From assembly GCF_001297015.1 (NCBI RefSeq), contig NZ_LIGE01000046.1:1-64000 (forward strand): a DNA stretch of 64,000 nt, read 5' to 3'. The notes below the pieces were generated by a model, which saw only the letters and a list, made by a program, of their open reading frames with translations, was not told the DNA's origin and ran no database searches. Shown piece after piece: positions 17,201 to 25,492 of this stretch. The position numbers and the translations under genes are program-made. How positions within the stretch are numbered: position 1 is the stretch's first letter; the number at the start of each line of letters is the position of its first letter. Origin of the DNA: Pseudomonas sp. RIT-PI-r. GTDB taxonomy: Bacteria > Pseudomonadota > Gammaproteobacteria > Pseudomonadales > Pseudomonadaceae.

Positions 17201-19105
17201 GGTGTCGTTGAGTTGCTGGATGTCGAGGTCCAGGCCTTCAGCGGCAGTGAACGCGAAGTCGTGAATCCAGAACTCGCGGCCATTGGTGTGACGCAGACGG
17301 TACGGGAATTCACCCAGTACGCGCAGACCGAGGTTTTCCAGAATCGGCAAGACGTCGGACAGTGCCAGCGGCGTGTCGGCGTGATACAGCTTGCAATGCA
17401 GCTCGCGCTGGCCGGAGACCTGACCGAGCGGCTGATAGAAGCTCATCACCAGCGGATTTTTTTCGTTGAGGCTCAGCAGGTGCTGCATGTCGACCACGGC
17501 CGAATGCGCTGCGAAACGCTCGCGGTAGCCGGCCGGGAAGCCTTTCGGGAAGTCAGCCAGCACGTTGGTGCCGTGGGCTTCGCCGAAGCTTTCGACGGTC
17601 AGTGCGGCGTAGTCGTCCTGCCAGCTGCGGCAGGCTTGCACGACTTCTTTTTCCAGCAGCACCGGGTCGATGTCGAGACGGTTTTTCGGGTCGACACGCA
17701 GGATCAACTGCACGCGCGCCAGCACGGACTCGGAGAAGAACGTCCAGAACTCGCAATCGGAAGCCTTCAGACGCTCCATCAATACTTGCTGGATCTTCTG
17801 GCGAACTTCGGTGGAGTAGATGTCGCGCGGCACGTAGGCCAGGCAGTAGCAGAAACGACCGTACGGATCTTTGCGCAGGAACACGCGGATCTTGTTGCGT
17901 TCCTGGATCTGCACGATCGACATCACGGTGGTGAACAGTTCGTCGACCGGGGTCTGGAACAGGTCATCACGCGGCAATACTTCAAGCACCTGCGCCAGTT
18001 CCTTGCCCAGGTGAGCCTTGGACTGGAAGCCGGAGCGGGTTTCGATTTCTTCGACCTTGCGGCGGATGAACGGGATGACCCGCACGCTCTCGCCATACAC
18101 CGAGGAGGTGTACAGGCCCATGAAGCGGTGTTCCTTGATGACTTTGCCGTCGGCGTCGATTTCACGGATCGATACGTAGTCCGGGTACGCCGGACGGTGA
18201 ACACGGCTCGGGTGCGCAGCCTTGGCGAACGACAGCAGGGTCGGTTCGCGCAGGTAGGCAACAGCGTAGTCTTCGATGCGCAGGTCTTCGTAGGTCAGGC
18301 CGGTGCGCAGCAGTTTGGTCAGGCCGAGGAAGGAGTTCTGGTCGTACTCGATATGGCCACCATCGGCCTGATCGGTGACCACGAATTCTTCGTAGCCGAG
18401 GAAGGTGAAGTGGTTGCCCACCAGCCATTCCAGGAAGCTCTTGATTTCGTTCTTTTCGTCGGCATCGACGGCGAACGCGCTGTTGTCGAGCTTGGTGAGG
18501 ATTTCCTGCACCTTGGCTTTCATTGGCTCGAAATCGGCGACCGCGACGCGGACTTCACCGAGAACCTGTTCCAGCTCTTTGCTCAGCACATTCAGTTCGG
18601 CCGCGTTGGCGCAGCGGTCGATTTCCAGGTACATCAGCGATTCGTGCAGAACGCCTTCGCCGGTGCTGCCCTTCGGCAGGATTTCCAGCAACTCGCCCTT
18701 GCTGCCACGACGCACGCTAAGCACGGTGGTTTGCAGGGTGTGGATGCTGTAGCCGCGACGGTTCAGTTCGGTACGGACCGAGTCGACGAGGAATGGCAGG
18801 TCATGGTGCAGGACTTCGACCGCGGTGTGGGTCGACTGCCAGCCATGACGCTCGTAATCGGGGTTGTAGACGCGCACTTGCGGTTGCGCGTGATCGAAGC
18901 GCTCAAGCAGGCGCCACGCAGAAAGAGTACAGCCAGCGAGGTCGGAGAGGCGACGTTGAGTCAGCTCGTCCAGGGAAATGATGCCGAAGAATTGTTCAGC
19001 GAACAGCGCCACTTGTGGCAGTGCCTGTTCACTGATGTGCTGCGCCAGTGCCGCTTGCAGTTGGTGCTGGAAGTCGGCTTTGCTGGCTGCGGTGAAGAAC
19101 GCCAT
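14210..19105 (-). CDS. gdhB: NAD-specific glutamate dehydrogenase, large (180 kDa) class
   Basis: This enzyme oxidatively deaminates glutamate to 2-oxoglutarate with NAD+ and feeds amino-acid carbon into the TCA cycle. The protein is 1631 aa, as expected for the large class found in Pseudomonas and Streptomyces. An N-terminal regulatory half (with ACT-like regions) precedes the catalytic core, where FGNVARGGLRWSDREEDFRTE and VPVGAKGGFLPRRLP hold the substrate- and Lys-bearing motifs, followed by TVVGVGDMAGDVFGNGLL in the NAD fold and a C-terminal helical part. ATG 19105 is chosen for its CGGAG ribosome site; an extension to 19279 lacks family character. It is monocistronic and ends at a strong terminator. 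In P. aeruginosa arginine and its catabolite induce this gene. Confidence 0.96.
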   Translation of the reverse strand: MAFFTAASKADFQHQLQAALAQHISEQALPQVALFAEQFFGIISLDELTQRRLSDLAGCTLSAWRLLERFDHAQPQVRVYNPDYERHGWQSTHTAVEVLHHDLPFLVDSVRTELNRRGYSIHTLQTTVLSVRRGSKGELLEILPKGSTGEGVLHESLMYLEIDRCANAAELNVLSKELEQVLGEVRVAVADFEPMKAKVQEILTKLDNSAFAVDADEKNEIKSFLEWLVGNHFTFLGYEEFVVTDQADGGHIEYDQNSFLGLTKLLRTGLTYEDLRIEDYAVAYLREPTLLSFAKAAHPSRVHRPAYPDYVSIREIDADGKVIKEHRFMGLYTSSVYGESVRVIPFIRRKVEEIETRSGFQSKAHLGKELAQVLEVLPRDDLFQTPVDELFTTVMSIVQIQERNKIRVFLRKDPYGRFCYCLAYVPRDIYSTEVRQKIQQVLMERLKASDCEFWTFFSESVLARVQLILRVDPKNRLDIDPVLLEKEVVQACRSWQDDYAALTVESFGEAHGTNVLADFPKGFPAGYRERFAAHSAVVDMQHLLSLNEKNPLVMSFYQPLGQVSGQRELHCKLYHADTPLALSDVLPILENLGLRVLGEFPYRLRHTNGREFWIHDFAFTAAEGLDLDIQQLNDTLQDAFVHIVRGDAENDAFNRLVLTAGLPWRDVALLRAYARYLKQIRLGFDLGYIASTLNNHTDIARELTRLFKTRFYLARKLSDDDLEDKQLRLEQAILTALDDVQVLNEDRILRRYLDLIKATLRTNFYQTDANGQNKSYFSFKFNPHAIPELPKPVPKFEIFVYSPRVEGVHLRFGNVARGGLRWSDREEDFRTEVLGLVKAQQVKNSVIVPVGAKGGFLPRRLPLGGSRDEIAAEGIACYRIFISGLLDITDNLKDGALVPPLNVVRHDDDDPYLVVAADKGTATFSDIANGIAIDYGFWLGDAFASGGSAGYDHKKMGITAKGAWVGVQRHFRERGINVQEDSITVVGVGDMAGDVFGNGLLMSDKLQLVAAFNHMHIFIDPNPNPATSFVERQRMFDLPRSAWTDYDTSIMSEGGGIFSRSAKSIAISPQMQERFDIKADKLTPTELLNALLKAPVDLLWNGGIGTYVKASTESHADVGDKANDALRVNGNELRCKVVGEGGNLGMTQLGRVEFGLNGGGSNTDFIDNAGGVDCSDHEVNIKILLNEVVQAGDMTDKQRNQLLASMTDEVGNLVLGNNYKQTQALSLAARRAYARIAEYKRLMGDLEGRGKLDRAIEFLPTEEQLAERIAEGHGLTRPELSVLISYSKIDLKEQLLGSLVPDDDYLTRDMETAFPPSLVSKFSEAMRRHRLKREIVSTQIANDLVNHMGITFVQRLKESTGMSPANVAGAYVIVRDIFHLPHWFRQIEALDYQVSADVQLELMDELMRLGRRATRWFLRARRNEQNAARDTAHFGPHLKELGLKLDELLSGEIRENWQARYQAYVEAGVPELLARMVAGTSHLYTLLPIIEASDVTGQDPAEVAKAYFAVGSALDITWYLQQISALPVENNWQALAREAFRDDVDWQQRAITISVLQQGDGTLDVEARLALWMEQHESMISRWRAMLVEIRAASGTDYAMYAVANRELLDLALSGQAVVPAVAANAELELA

Positions 19106-19609
19106 CTGTGGTACTCCGCTTAAGCTTGTTATTGATGGAAAGCGTCGCGTGCAACACCCCTTTCGGGGCTTGTGTCGCCCTGTTCCTGATTCTCGGGCAG
19201 AGGAAACAGGGGGACAGGTGGGTGAAGCTGGACGGGACACTGAGGTCACATTCACCTTCCATTGAATGAGCATCTGCAAAAGCGACTGTCAGCGTCGCCG
19301 ACAATGCCTTTACGGGTGCTCATCCGTTGCGCAGCTTAAAGGGTGCGACAATGTGTCTGCTTGCGGTGCTGCGACATATTCGGTCATTGGCACGTAAACC
19401 GAGGGTTTGACACCGGTAAACACTAGCACTCATGGCGCAAAACGCTGGTCTGAATGCCCGTTTTTACGGTACATGCGTGCCAGAAATGACCATTGACCCA
19501 CGTCGCGTTCACGACACATCCTCTGACACTCTCACATGCAGAAATTCCCGAGGACTGGCAGAATCGCGCCCATTAGCGACCAACACGCCCCTCGAGGCAG
19601 GAATTGACC
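19106..19609. other. Intergenic region between gdhB and an acidic-protein gene
   Basis: About 500 bases hold the divergent promoters of gdhB and the gene at 19610. A GGGTTTGACACCGG segment at about 19403-19416 contains TTGACA, but no good -10 box stands 16-18 bases away. Short open frames here have no ribosome site or codon bias. I see no gene. Confidence 0.5.
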
Positions 19610-19963
19610 ATGCAAATGACCACCGCCCTACTGATCGTCAACCCGTGCGATGACGAAGAAGACAACATGGCCATGCTCTGCTGCCACAGCGACAAGGGCG
19701 ACATGTTCCTGATGAGCCGTTATCCGGATGAGGATGAGCTGGAAATCACCCTGGATGGCGAGCCTTCGACGCTCGACGGGGTGAAAGTCACATTGACTTC
19801 GACGCTGCTGAAGATCGAGATCGCGGCGGCGGATGCTGATGCGTTGAATGGGGATGATGTGCTGGAGATCAGCTTTAACCCGGATATGGTGGATATGGAT
19901 GAGGTGGTCGAGACCTTGACGAACATCCTTGATGGGACGGGTACCTTCATTAACGAGATTTGA
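19610..19963 (+). CDS. Small acidic protein of unknown function
   Basis: A 117-residue, strongly acidic protein with alternating beta-like segments (LEITLDGEPSTLDGVKVTL, LLKIEIAAADADAL). I recall similar conserved hypothetical proteins in Pseudomonas but no named domain. ATG 19610 is chosen over the TTG two codons earlier because GAGGCAGGA lies at the right distance. It is monocistronic and followed by REP elements. Confidence 0.75.
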   Translation: MQMTTALLIVNPCDDEEDNMAMLCCHSDKGDMFLMSRYPDEDELEITLDGEPSTLDGVKVTLTSTLLKIEIAAADADALNGDDVLEISFNPDMVDMDEVVETLTNILDGTGTFINEI

Positions 19964-19981
19964 TGGCGTCCGTTCTGGCCT

Positions 19982-20168
19982 CATCGCTGGCAAGCCAGCT
20001 CCCACAGTGATTGATGTGTTGCACAAATCGCATGCACACCGCCGATACCTGTGGGAGCTGGCTTGCCAGCGATGAGGCCTTCACAGACAGCCAAAAGATC
20101 GCAGCCTGCGGCAGCTCCTACATTGGAATGCAATCACCTGTAGGAGCTGCCGCAGGCTGCGATCTTTT
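19982..20168. repeat. Two consecutive palindromic repeats of different subtype
   Basis: The first (19982-20076) is an inverted pair of the CTGGCAAGCCAG subtype. The second (20093-20168) is a near-perfect hairpin starting AAAAGATCGCAGCCTGCGGC and ending with its reverse complement, with a 19-base loop. Together they fill most of the 320-base gap before the MoxR gene. Confidence 0.9.
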
Positions 20169-20283
20169 GCCCTTTTCTACAAAATGCCGTTAGTCGCCAC
20201 CCCCTGCGATGGATTAAAGTAACGCCCCCAGCCCCGGCGTTATCCGAACGCCTGTGGCCACCCCTTTCCAGGAACAGTCACCG

Positions 20284-21243
20284 ATGGAACATCGTGAAGC
20301 GCTGCTGGCGCTGCGAACCTTTCTTTCAACGCAGATTCTCGGCCAGGAAAAACTCATCGAGCGTTTGCTCATCGCCCTGCTCGCCGACGGCCATATGCTG
20401 GTCGAGGGCGCGCCGGGTCTGGCCAAGACCAAAGCGATCAAAGAACTCGCCGAGGGCATCGAAGCCCAGTTCCATCGCATTCAGTTCACCCCTGACCTGC
20501 TGCCGGCCGACATCACCGGCACCGAGATCTATCGCCCGGAAACCGGCAGTTTCGTGTTCCAGCAAGGGCCGATCTTCCACAACCTGGTGCTGGCGGACGA
20601 AATCAACCGTGCGCCGGCCAAGGTGCAATCGGCGCTGCTCGAAGCCATGGCCGAGCGTCAGGTCAGTGTCGGTCGCAGCACCTATGAACTGTCGCCACTG
20701 TTTCTGGTGATGGCCACGCAAAACCCGATCGAACAGGAAGGCACCTACCCGCTGCCGGAAGCCCAGCTCGACCGTTTCCTGATGCACGTGAAAATCGGTT
20801 TCCCGGACGCTGCCGTCGAACGCCGCATCCTCCAGCAGGCCCGTGGCGAAGCGCTGAACGGCGAAACCAAGCCTGAACGCCGCGTGAGCCAGCAGGCAAT
20901 CTTTGCCGCGCGCAAGGAAATCCTTGGTCTGTACATGGCCGATGCCGTGGAGGAATACCTCGTGCAACTGGTCATGGCCACCCGTACGCCGGCCAAGTTC
21001 GACCCGGAAATGGCCGAGTGGATCGCCTATGGCGCCAGCCCGCGCGGTTCCATCGCCCTCGACCGCTGCGCCCGTGCCCACGCCTGGCTGGCCGGTCGCG
21101 ACTTCGTCAGCCCGGAAGACATTCAAGCGGTGCTGTTCGACGTGTTGCGCCACCGCATCATTCTGTCGTTTGAAGCCGAAGCCGCCGGCATCGATCAGGA
21201 TCGGGTGGTGCAGCGGATTCTCGACGTCGTAGCCGTCGCTTGA
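20284..21243 (+). CDS. MoxR-family AAA+ ATPase
   Basis: A 319-residue AAA+ chaperone-like ATPase. The Walker A motif is GAPGLAKT (residues 42-49), Walker B is LADEINRAPAK (about 103-113), and sensor 1 is MATQNPIEQEG, all diagnostic of the MoxR family. These proteins act with VWA-domain partners, which follow directly. ATG 20284 is preceded by CCAGGAACAGTCACCG. It is the first gene of a six-gene operon in which every junction is tight or overlapping. Confidence 0.93.
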   Translation: MEHREALLALRTFLSTQILGQEKLIERLLIALLADGHMLVEGAPGLAKTKAIKELAEGIEAQFHRIQFTPDLLPADITGTEIYRPETGSFVFQQGPIFHNLVLADEINRAPAKVQSALLEAMAERQVSVGRSTYELSPLFLVMATQNPIEQEGTYPLPEAQLDRFLMHVKIGFPDAAVERRILQQARGEALNGETKPERRVSQQAIFAARKEILGLYMADAVEEYLVQLVMATRTPAKFDPEMAEWIAYGASPRGSIALDRCARAHAWLAGRDFVSPEDIQAVLFDVLRHRIILSFEAEAAGIDQDRVVQRILDVVAVA

Positions 21244-21248
21244 CCCCC

Positions 21249-22193
21249 ATGAACGCCCCTTTGCCGTCCGAACCGGGCATCCGCGTCAGCCTCGCCGAGC
21301 TGATCGAGATGCGTCATCGGGTGCGCGAAGTGCAATTGTTTTCCACGCCGAGTCAGCGCAGCCCGCTGATCGGCCTGCATCACTCGAAATTCCGTGGTCG
21401 CGGCGTCGACTTCGATCAGGTGCGGGTCTATCAGGCCGGCGACGACGTGCGCACCATCGACTGGCGCGTGACGGCGCGCACGCAAGAGCCGCACACCAAA
21501 CTTTTCCATGAAGAACGCGAACGGCCGATTTTCATCATGGTCGAGCAAAGCACGCGGCTGTTTTTCGGTTCCGGGCTGATGTTCAAATCGGTACTGGCGG
21601 CGCAAGCGGCGGCGCTGATCGGCTGGGCCGCGCTGGGCCACAACGATCGGGTCGGCGGACTGGTATTCGGTGACAACGAGCATTACGAAATCAAGCCACG
21701 ACGCAGCAAGCAAAGCCTGCTGCAACTGCTCAACCGTCTGGTGAAGGTCAATCAGTCGCTGCACACCGAGCGTGAGCCGGATCGCGATGCCTTTGGCGTA
21801 GCCCTGCGCCGCGCCCGCGAAGTGCTGCGCCCCGGCAGCCTGGCCATCGTGATCTGCGATGAACGCGCGTTGTCCGACAGCGCCGAGCAACAGCTGAGCC
21901 TGCTGGCGCGCCATTGCGATCTGCTGATGCTGCCCATCTCTGATCCGCTGGATCATGCCCTCCCCGCTGCCGGCCTGCTGAGGTTTGCCGAGCGCGGCGC
22001 ACAACTGGAACTCGACACGCTGAATTTCGACCTGCGCCAGACTTATCGCGCCCAAGCCGAAGCACGCATCGCCCGCTGGGAACTGCTCGCGCAAAAGTTG
22101 CGGGTGTTGCTGATGCCGCTGAGCACGCAAAGTGAAATGGTCGAGCAGATGCGCGCGTTCCTCAATCCGCAGCGTCCGGGGAAAGGTCGATGA
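21249..22193 (+). CDS. DUF58 protein (MoxR partner)
   Basis: A 314-residue protein with the DUF58 signature FRGRGVDFDQVRVYQAGDDVRTIDWRV near residues 44-70 (given here only as a landmark: RGRGVDFDQVRVY) and a degenerate VWA-like fold after it. DUF58 proteins regularly follow moxR genes and are thought to act in envelope stress or assembly of metal-dependent complexes. The ATG lies 6 bases after the moxR stop. A TTG within the moxR stop is an alternative start. The ribosome site is weak, so coupling to moxR is likely. Confidence 0.88.
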   Translation: MNAPLPSEPGIRVSLAELIEMRHRVREVQLFSTPSQRSPLIGLHHSKFRGRGVDFDQVRVYQAGDDVRTIDWRVTARTQEPHTKLFHEERERPIFIMVEQSTRLFFGSGLMFKSVLAAQAAALIGWAALGHNDRVGGLVFGDNEHYEIKPRRSKQSLLQLLNRLVKVNQSLHTEREPDRDAFGVALRRAREVLRPGSLAIVICDERALSDSAEQQLSLLARHCDLLMLPISDPLDHALPAAGLLRFAERGAQLELDTLNFDLRQTYRAQAEARIARWELLAQKLRVLLMPLSTQSEMVEQMRAFLNPQRPGKGR

Positions 22194-22687
22194 ACGGCCT
22201 CGAACAACTGCACCCGCTGATCTCGCCGCCCCCGATTGCCTTCTGGCCACCGGCGCCGGGTTGGTGGCTGCTGCTTCTGTTGCTGCCGCTGCTGGGTTTC
22301 GCCGTAAGGCGCCTGCGCCGTTTCATTCCCATGAAGAAACGCCCGATCGTACGCGCCGAACAGCCGCTCGACCCGGTGCGCATCGCCGCCCTCGCCGAAC
22401 TCGCGCAAATGCCCAAGCCCTACGACGGCGCCCCGGCCGGTGCCTGGTTGCAACAACTCAATGGCCTGCTCAAACGCCTGTGCCGCAACCACTACCCGTA
22501 CAGCCAGAGCCACACCCTCAACGGGCGTAAATGGCTGGCATTCCTCGATAACCGCTGCCCGGCGGCGGGCCTGACGCGCTGGATGGTGCTGGTCGAAGGC
22601 GCGTACAAACCGGAATGCAAACTCGACGACAAGGCCATCGCCGGCCTGACCCAAGCCGTCGACACGTGGATTCGCAAACATGTTTGA
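22190..22687 (+). CDS. DUF4381 membrane protein
   Basis: A 165-residue protein with one membrane segment (PGWWLLLLLLPLLGFAV, residues about 23-40) followed by a basic stretch and a cytoplasmic domain with NGRKWLAFLDNRC. This arrangement is the DUF4381 family that sits in MoxR/Bat operons. Its start overlaps the preceding stop (ATGA) and its end overlaps the next gene by 8 bases. Function unknown beyond its context. Confidence 0.88.
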   Translation: MNGLEQLHPLISPPPIAFWPPAPGWWLLLLLLPLLGFAVRRLRRFIPMKKRPIVRAEQPLDPVRIAALAELAQMPKPYDGAPAGAWLQQLNGLLKRLCRNHYPYSQSHTLNGRKWLAFLDNRCPAAGLTRWMVLVEGAYKPECKLDDKAIAGLTQAVDTWIRKHV

Positions 22688-23759
22688 GTTCGCCTGGCCG
22701 TGGATCTTTGCGCTGTTGCCGCTGCCGTGGTTGATGCGCCTTGTGCTGCCGGTGGCCGACAGCGGCGAACCGGCGCCGCAAGTCAGCTTTCTGTCCGACC
22801 GCGCAGGCCTCGCCCGCCGTCGCGCCCGGGCGAATCTGCCGGCGTGGCGTCAACAGGCGCCGTTCATGCTGCTGTGGCTGTTGCTGCTGACTGCCGCCGC
22901 TCGCCCGCAATGGCTCGGCGAGCCGTTGCCGATTGCCGCCAGTGGCCGCGATCTGCTGGTGGCGGTGGACGTGTCCGGCTCCATGGATTTCCCCGATATG
23001 CAGTGGCAGGACGAAGAAGTCAGTCGCCTGACCCTGGTGCAACATCTGCTCGGCGATTTCCTTGAAAGCCGCGACGGCGACCGCGTCGGTTTGATCCTGT
23101 TCGGCAGTCAAGCGTACCTGCAAGCGCCATTGACCTTCGACCGCCACACCGTGCGCGTCTGGCTCGACGAAGCGCGGATCGGCATTGCCGGCAAGAACAC
23201 CGCCATCGGCGATGCCATCGGTCTGGCCCTGAAACGCCTGCGCATGCGCCCGGCGCAAAGCCGCGTGCTGATTCTGGTGACTGACGGCGCCAACAATGGC
23301 GGTGAAATCGATCCATTGACCGCAGCCAGATTAGCCGCCAGCGAAGGCGTGAAAATCTATCCAATCGGCATCGGCGCCAATCCGGAAGACAGCGGTTCGA
23401 CCGGTCTGCTCGGCGTCAATCCGAGCCTGGACCTCGACGAACCGGCGCTCAAGGCCATCGCCGAAGTCACCGGTGGCCAATACTTCCGTGCGCACGACGG
23501 CAAAGAACTGCAAGCGATCAAGGACACCCTCGACCAGCTCGAACCGGTGACCCAGCAACCGACTCAGGCACGCCCGGCTCAGGCGTTGTATCACTGGCCT
23601 CTGGCACTGGCGCTGTGGTTGAGCCTGCTGCTGGTCGCCCGCGAATTGTGGCCGGATAACCCGCTGCAACGCCTGTTCAGCAAGGAGCTGTATCTGCAAA
23701 GCCCGCTGCCTGACTGGCGCGAGCGTCTCAAGCGCCTGCGTCTGCGGAGGCGCCGATGA
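22680..23759 (+). CDS. BatA-like VWA-domain membrane protein
   Basis: A 359-residue protein with two N-terminal membrane segments (about 5-25 and 58-73), a von Willebrand factor A domain and a C-terminal membrane segment. The metal-ion-dependent adhesion site is intact: DVSGS at residues 97-101 and LVTDGANNGG further on. It probably binds a divalent metal and is a partner or substrate of the MoxR ATPase, as in the Bat (Bacteroides aerotolerance) operons. Its last bases overlap the next start by 4. Confidence 0.92.
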   Translation: MFEFAWPWIFALLPLPWLMRLVLPVADSGEPAPQVSFLSDRAGLARRRARANLPAWRQQAPFMLLWLLLLTAAARPQWLGEPLPIAASGRDLLVAVDVSGSMDFPDMQWQDEEVSRLTLVQHLLGDFLESRDGDRVGLILFGSQAYLQAPLTFDRHTVRVWLDEARIGIAGKNTAIGDAIGLALKRLRMRPAQSRVLILVTDGANNGGEIDPLTAARLAASEGVKIYPIGIGANPEDSGSTGLLGVNPSLDLDEPALKAIAEVTGGQYFRAHDGKELQAIKDTLDQLEPVTQQPTQARPAQALYHWPLALALWLSLLLVARELWPDNPLQRLFSKELYLQSPLPDWRERLKRLRLRRRR

Positions 23760-25492
23760 TCGCGCTCTGGCCGCACTGGTTCCGTCCTTGGTGGCTGTTG
23801 CTGCTGCCGCTGCTCGGCTGGTTGATCTGGCAGCTCTGGCACCGGCAGAAACGCGCCGGGCGCTGGCAGATGATTCTGCCGCCGGCATTCCACGCCACTT
23901 TGCTCAGCGGCGGCAACGGACGTGACAGCAAACTGCCGTGGATCGCCCTCGGCGCGGCGTGGTTGCTGACCGTTCTGGCGCTGCTCGGGCCGAGTTGGGA
24001 GCGTGTCGAACAGACCAGCCAGAAACCTGCCGACCCTTTAGTGGTGGTGCTCGAACTGACCCCGGAAATGCTCGCCACCGATTCGCCGCCGACACGACTG
24101 GAACAGGCGCGGCGCAAGCTGTTCGACCTGTTGCAGGCGCGCAGCGATGCGCAGACCGCCATCGTCGTTTACGCCGGCAGCGCGCACACGCTGGTGCCGT
24201 TGTCGGATGACCTGGCCACCAGTCGCAACCTGCTTGATGCGCTCAAGCCATCGCTGATGCCGCAGAGCGGTCATCGCGCCGATCTGGCGGTGAGCAAAGC
24301 GCTGGCCTTGTTGAAGCAAGGCGCACTGGGTCAGGGGCGGATTCTGTTGATCGGCTCGTCACTTGATGAACAGGAACGCCAAGGCATTCGTCGTGCGCTC
24401 AGTGGTGAATCCGCACAATTGTTGATGCTTGGCGTCGGCACTGCTGAAGGTGCGCCGATTGCTCAAGAGGACGGCAGCTTCCTTAAAGACGAGCAAGGCG
24501 CAATCCGTGTGCCGCAGCTCGACAGCCCCGGCCTGAGCGCCTTCCTCAACAGTGTCGGCGGCGACTACCACCCGGCACGACTGGACGAAGCCGACCTCGG
24601 CGCCCTCGGCCTGCTCAATGGCCCGCGCAGCTTGCGAGACGATGGCCAGACCGTGCGCCTGGACACTTGGGCCGATCAGGGTTACTGGCTGCTGCTGCCA
24701 CTATTGTTGCTCGCTGCGTGCGCCGGGCGTCGCGGCTGGTTGTTCTGCCTGCCGTTGCTGCTGTGCCTGCCACAGCCGAGCTACGCTTTCGACTTCGAAG
24801 ATTTGTGGCTGCGCCCGGACCAACAGGGCCTGCATTTGCTCAAGCAAAAGCGCCCGGCCGAAGCCGCGCAGCATTTCGACGATCATCAGTGGCAAGGGGT
24901 GGCGTTGTACGAGGCTGGCGACTACAGTGGCGCCGCCCAGCGCTTTGCCGAGGGCAGCGACGCCCGCGCCCACTACAATCGTGGCAACGCCTTGGCGAAA
25001 AGCGGTGAGCTGGAAGCAGCCATCGATGCGTACGAGCAGGCGCTGGAACTGCAACCGGATCTGCGCCCGGCACAGACCAACAAGGCACTGGTGGAGAACC
25101 TGCTGAAGCAGAAAAACACCCCGCCGCCCGTTGAGCCGGAACAGAAACCGACCGAGCAAAGTCTGCCCGGCGATGAACCGCCACCCGCTACCGCGCCGCC
25201 GCCTGCGGTGAAAAGCGAAACCCAGGGCGACACGCAGCCCGCCGAACCGGCCAGCGAACCACCGCCGACCACGCCGCCGCAACCGGGCCCCAATGAGATT
25301 CCGGGCAGCGACGAGGAAGAAGAAACCGACACCGTGCCCACCCTGCGCCCCACCGAGGACAACCTCGAAGGCGAACAACGCCAGGCACTGGAGCAATGGC
25401 TGGGCAAGATCCCGGATGACCCGGGCGAACTGTTGCGACGCAAATTCTGGTACGAACAGCAACAACATCAGGATCAGGAAAACACTCGATGA
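23756..25492 (+). CDS. BatB/BatC-like fusion: VWA-fold domain plus TPR
   Basis: A 578-residue membrane protein. Two N-terminal membrane segments are followed by a VWA-like domain (about residues 90-275), another hydrophobic pair near 305-345, a tetratricopeptide region (about 375-455, ALYEAGDYSGAAQRFAEG and LAKSGELEAAIDAYEQALEL), and a Pro/Glu-rich acidic tail. The adhesion-site motif is lost: where the preceding protein has DVSGS this one has ELTPE (residues 100-104), so metal binding is unlikely. It combines the roles of BatB and BatC. It overlaps both neighbours by 4 bases. Confidence 0.9.
   Translation: MIALWPHWFRPWWLLLLPLLGWLIWQLWHRQKRAGRWQMILPPAFHATLLSGGNGRDSKLPWIALGAAWLLTVLALLGPSWERVEQTSQKPADPLVVVLELTPEMLATDSPPTRLEQARRKLFDLLQARSDAQTAIVVYAGSAHTLVPLSDDLATSRNLLDALKPSLMPQSGHRADLAVSKALALLKQGALGQGRILLIGSSLDEQERQGIRRALSGESAQLLMLGVGTAEGAPIAQEDGSFLKDEQGAIRVPQLDSPGLSAFLNSVGGDYHPARLDEADLGALGLLNGPRSLRDDGQTVRLDTWADQGYWLLLPLLLLAACAGRRGWLFCLPLLLCLPQPSYAFDFEDLWLRPDQQGLHLLKQKRPAEAAQHFDDHQWQGVALYEAGDYSGAAQRFAEGSDARAHYNRGNALAKSGELEAAIDAYEQALELQPDLRPAQTNKALVENLLKQKNTPPPVEPEQKPTEQSLPGDEPPPATAPPPAVKSETQGDTQPAEPASEPPPTTPPQPGPNEIPGSDEEEETDTVPTLRPTEDNLEGEQRQALEQWLGKIPDDPGELLRRKFWYEQQQHQDQENTR

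Noticed and set aside
14378..19123. A 1581-codon open frame on the plus strand across gdhB
   Set aside because: It is antisense to gdhB, whose conserved motifs are unmistakable. Long antisense frames are usual in GC-rich coding DNA; this one has no family similarity or ribosome site.
19432..19653. A 73-codon frame upstream of the acidic-protein gene
   Set aside because: No ribosome site or coding bias, and it overlaps the well-supported gene at 19610.
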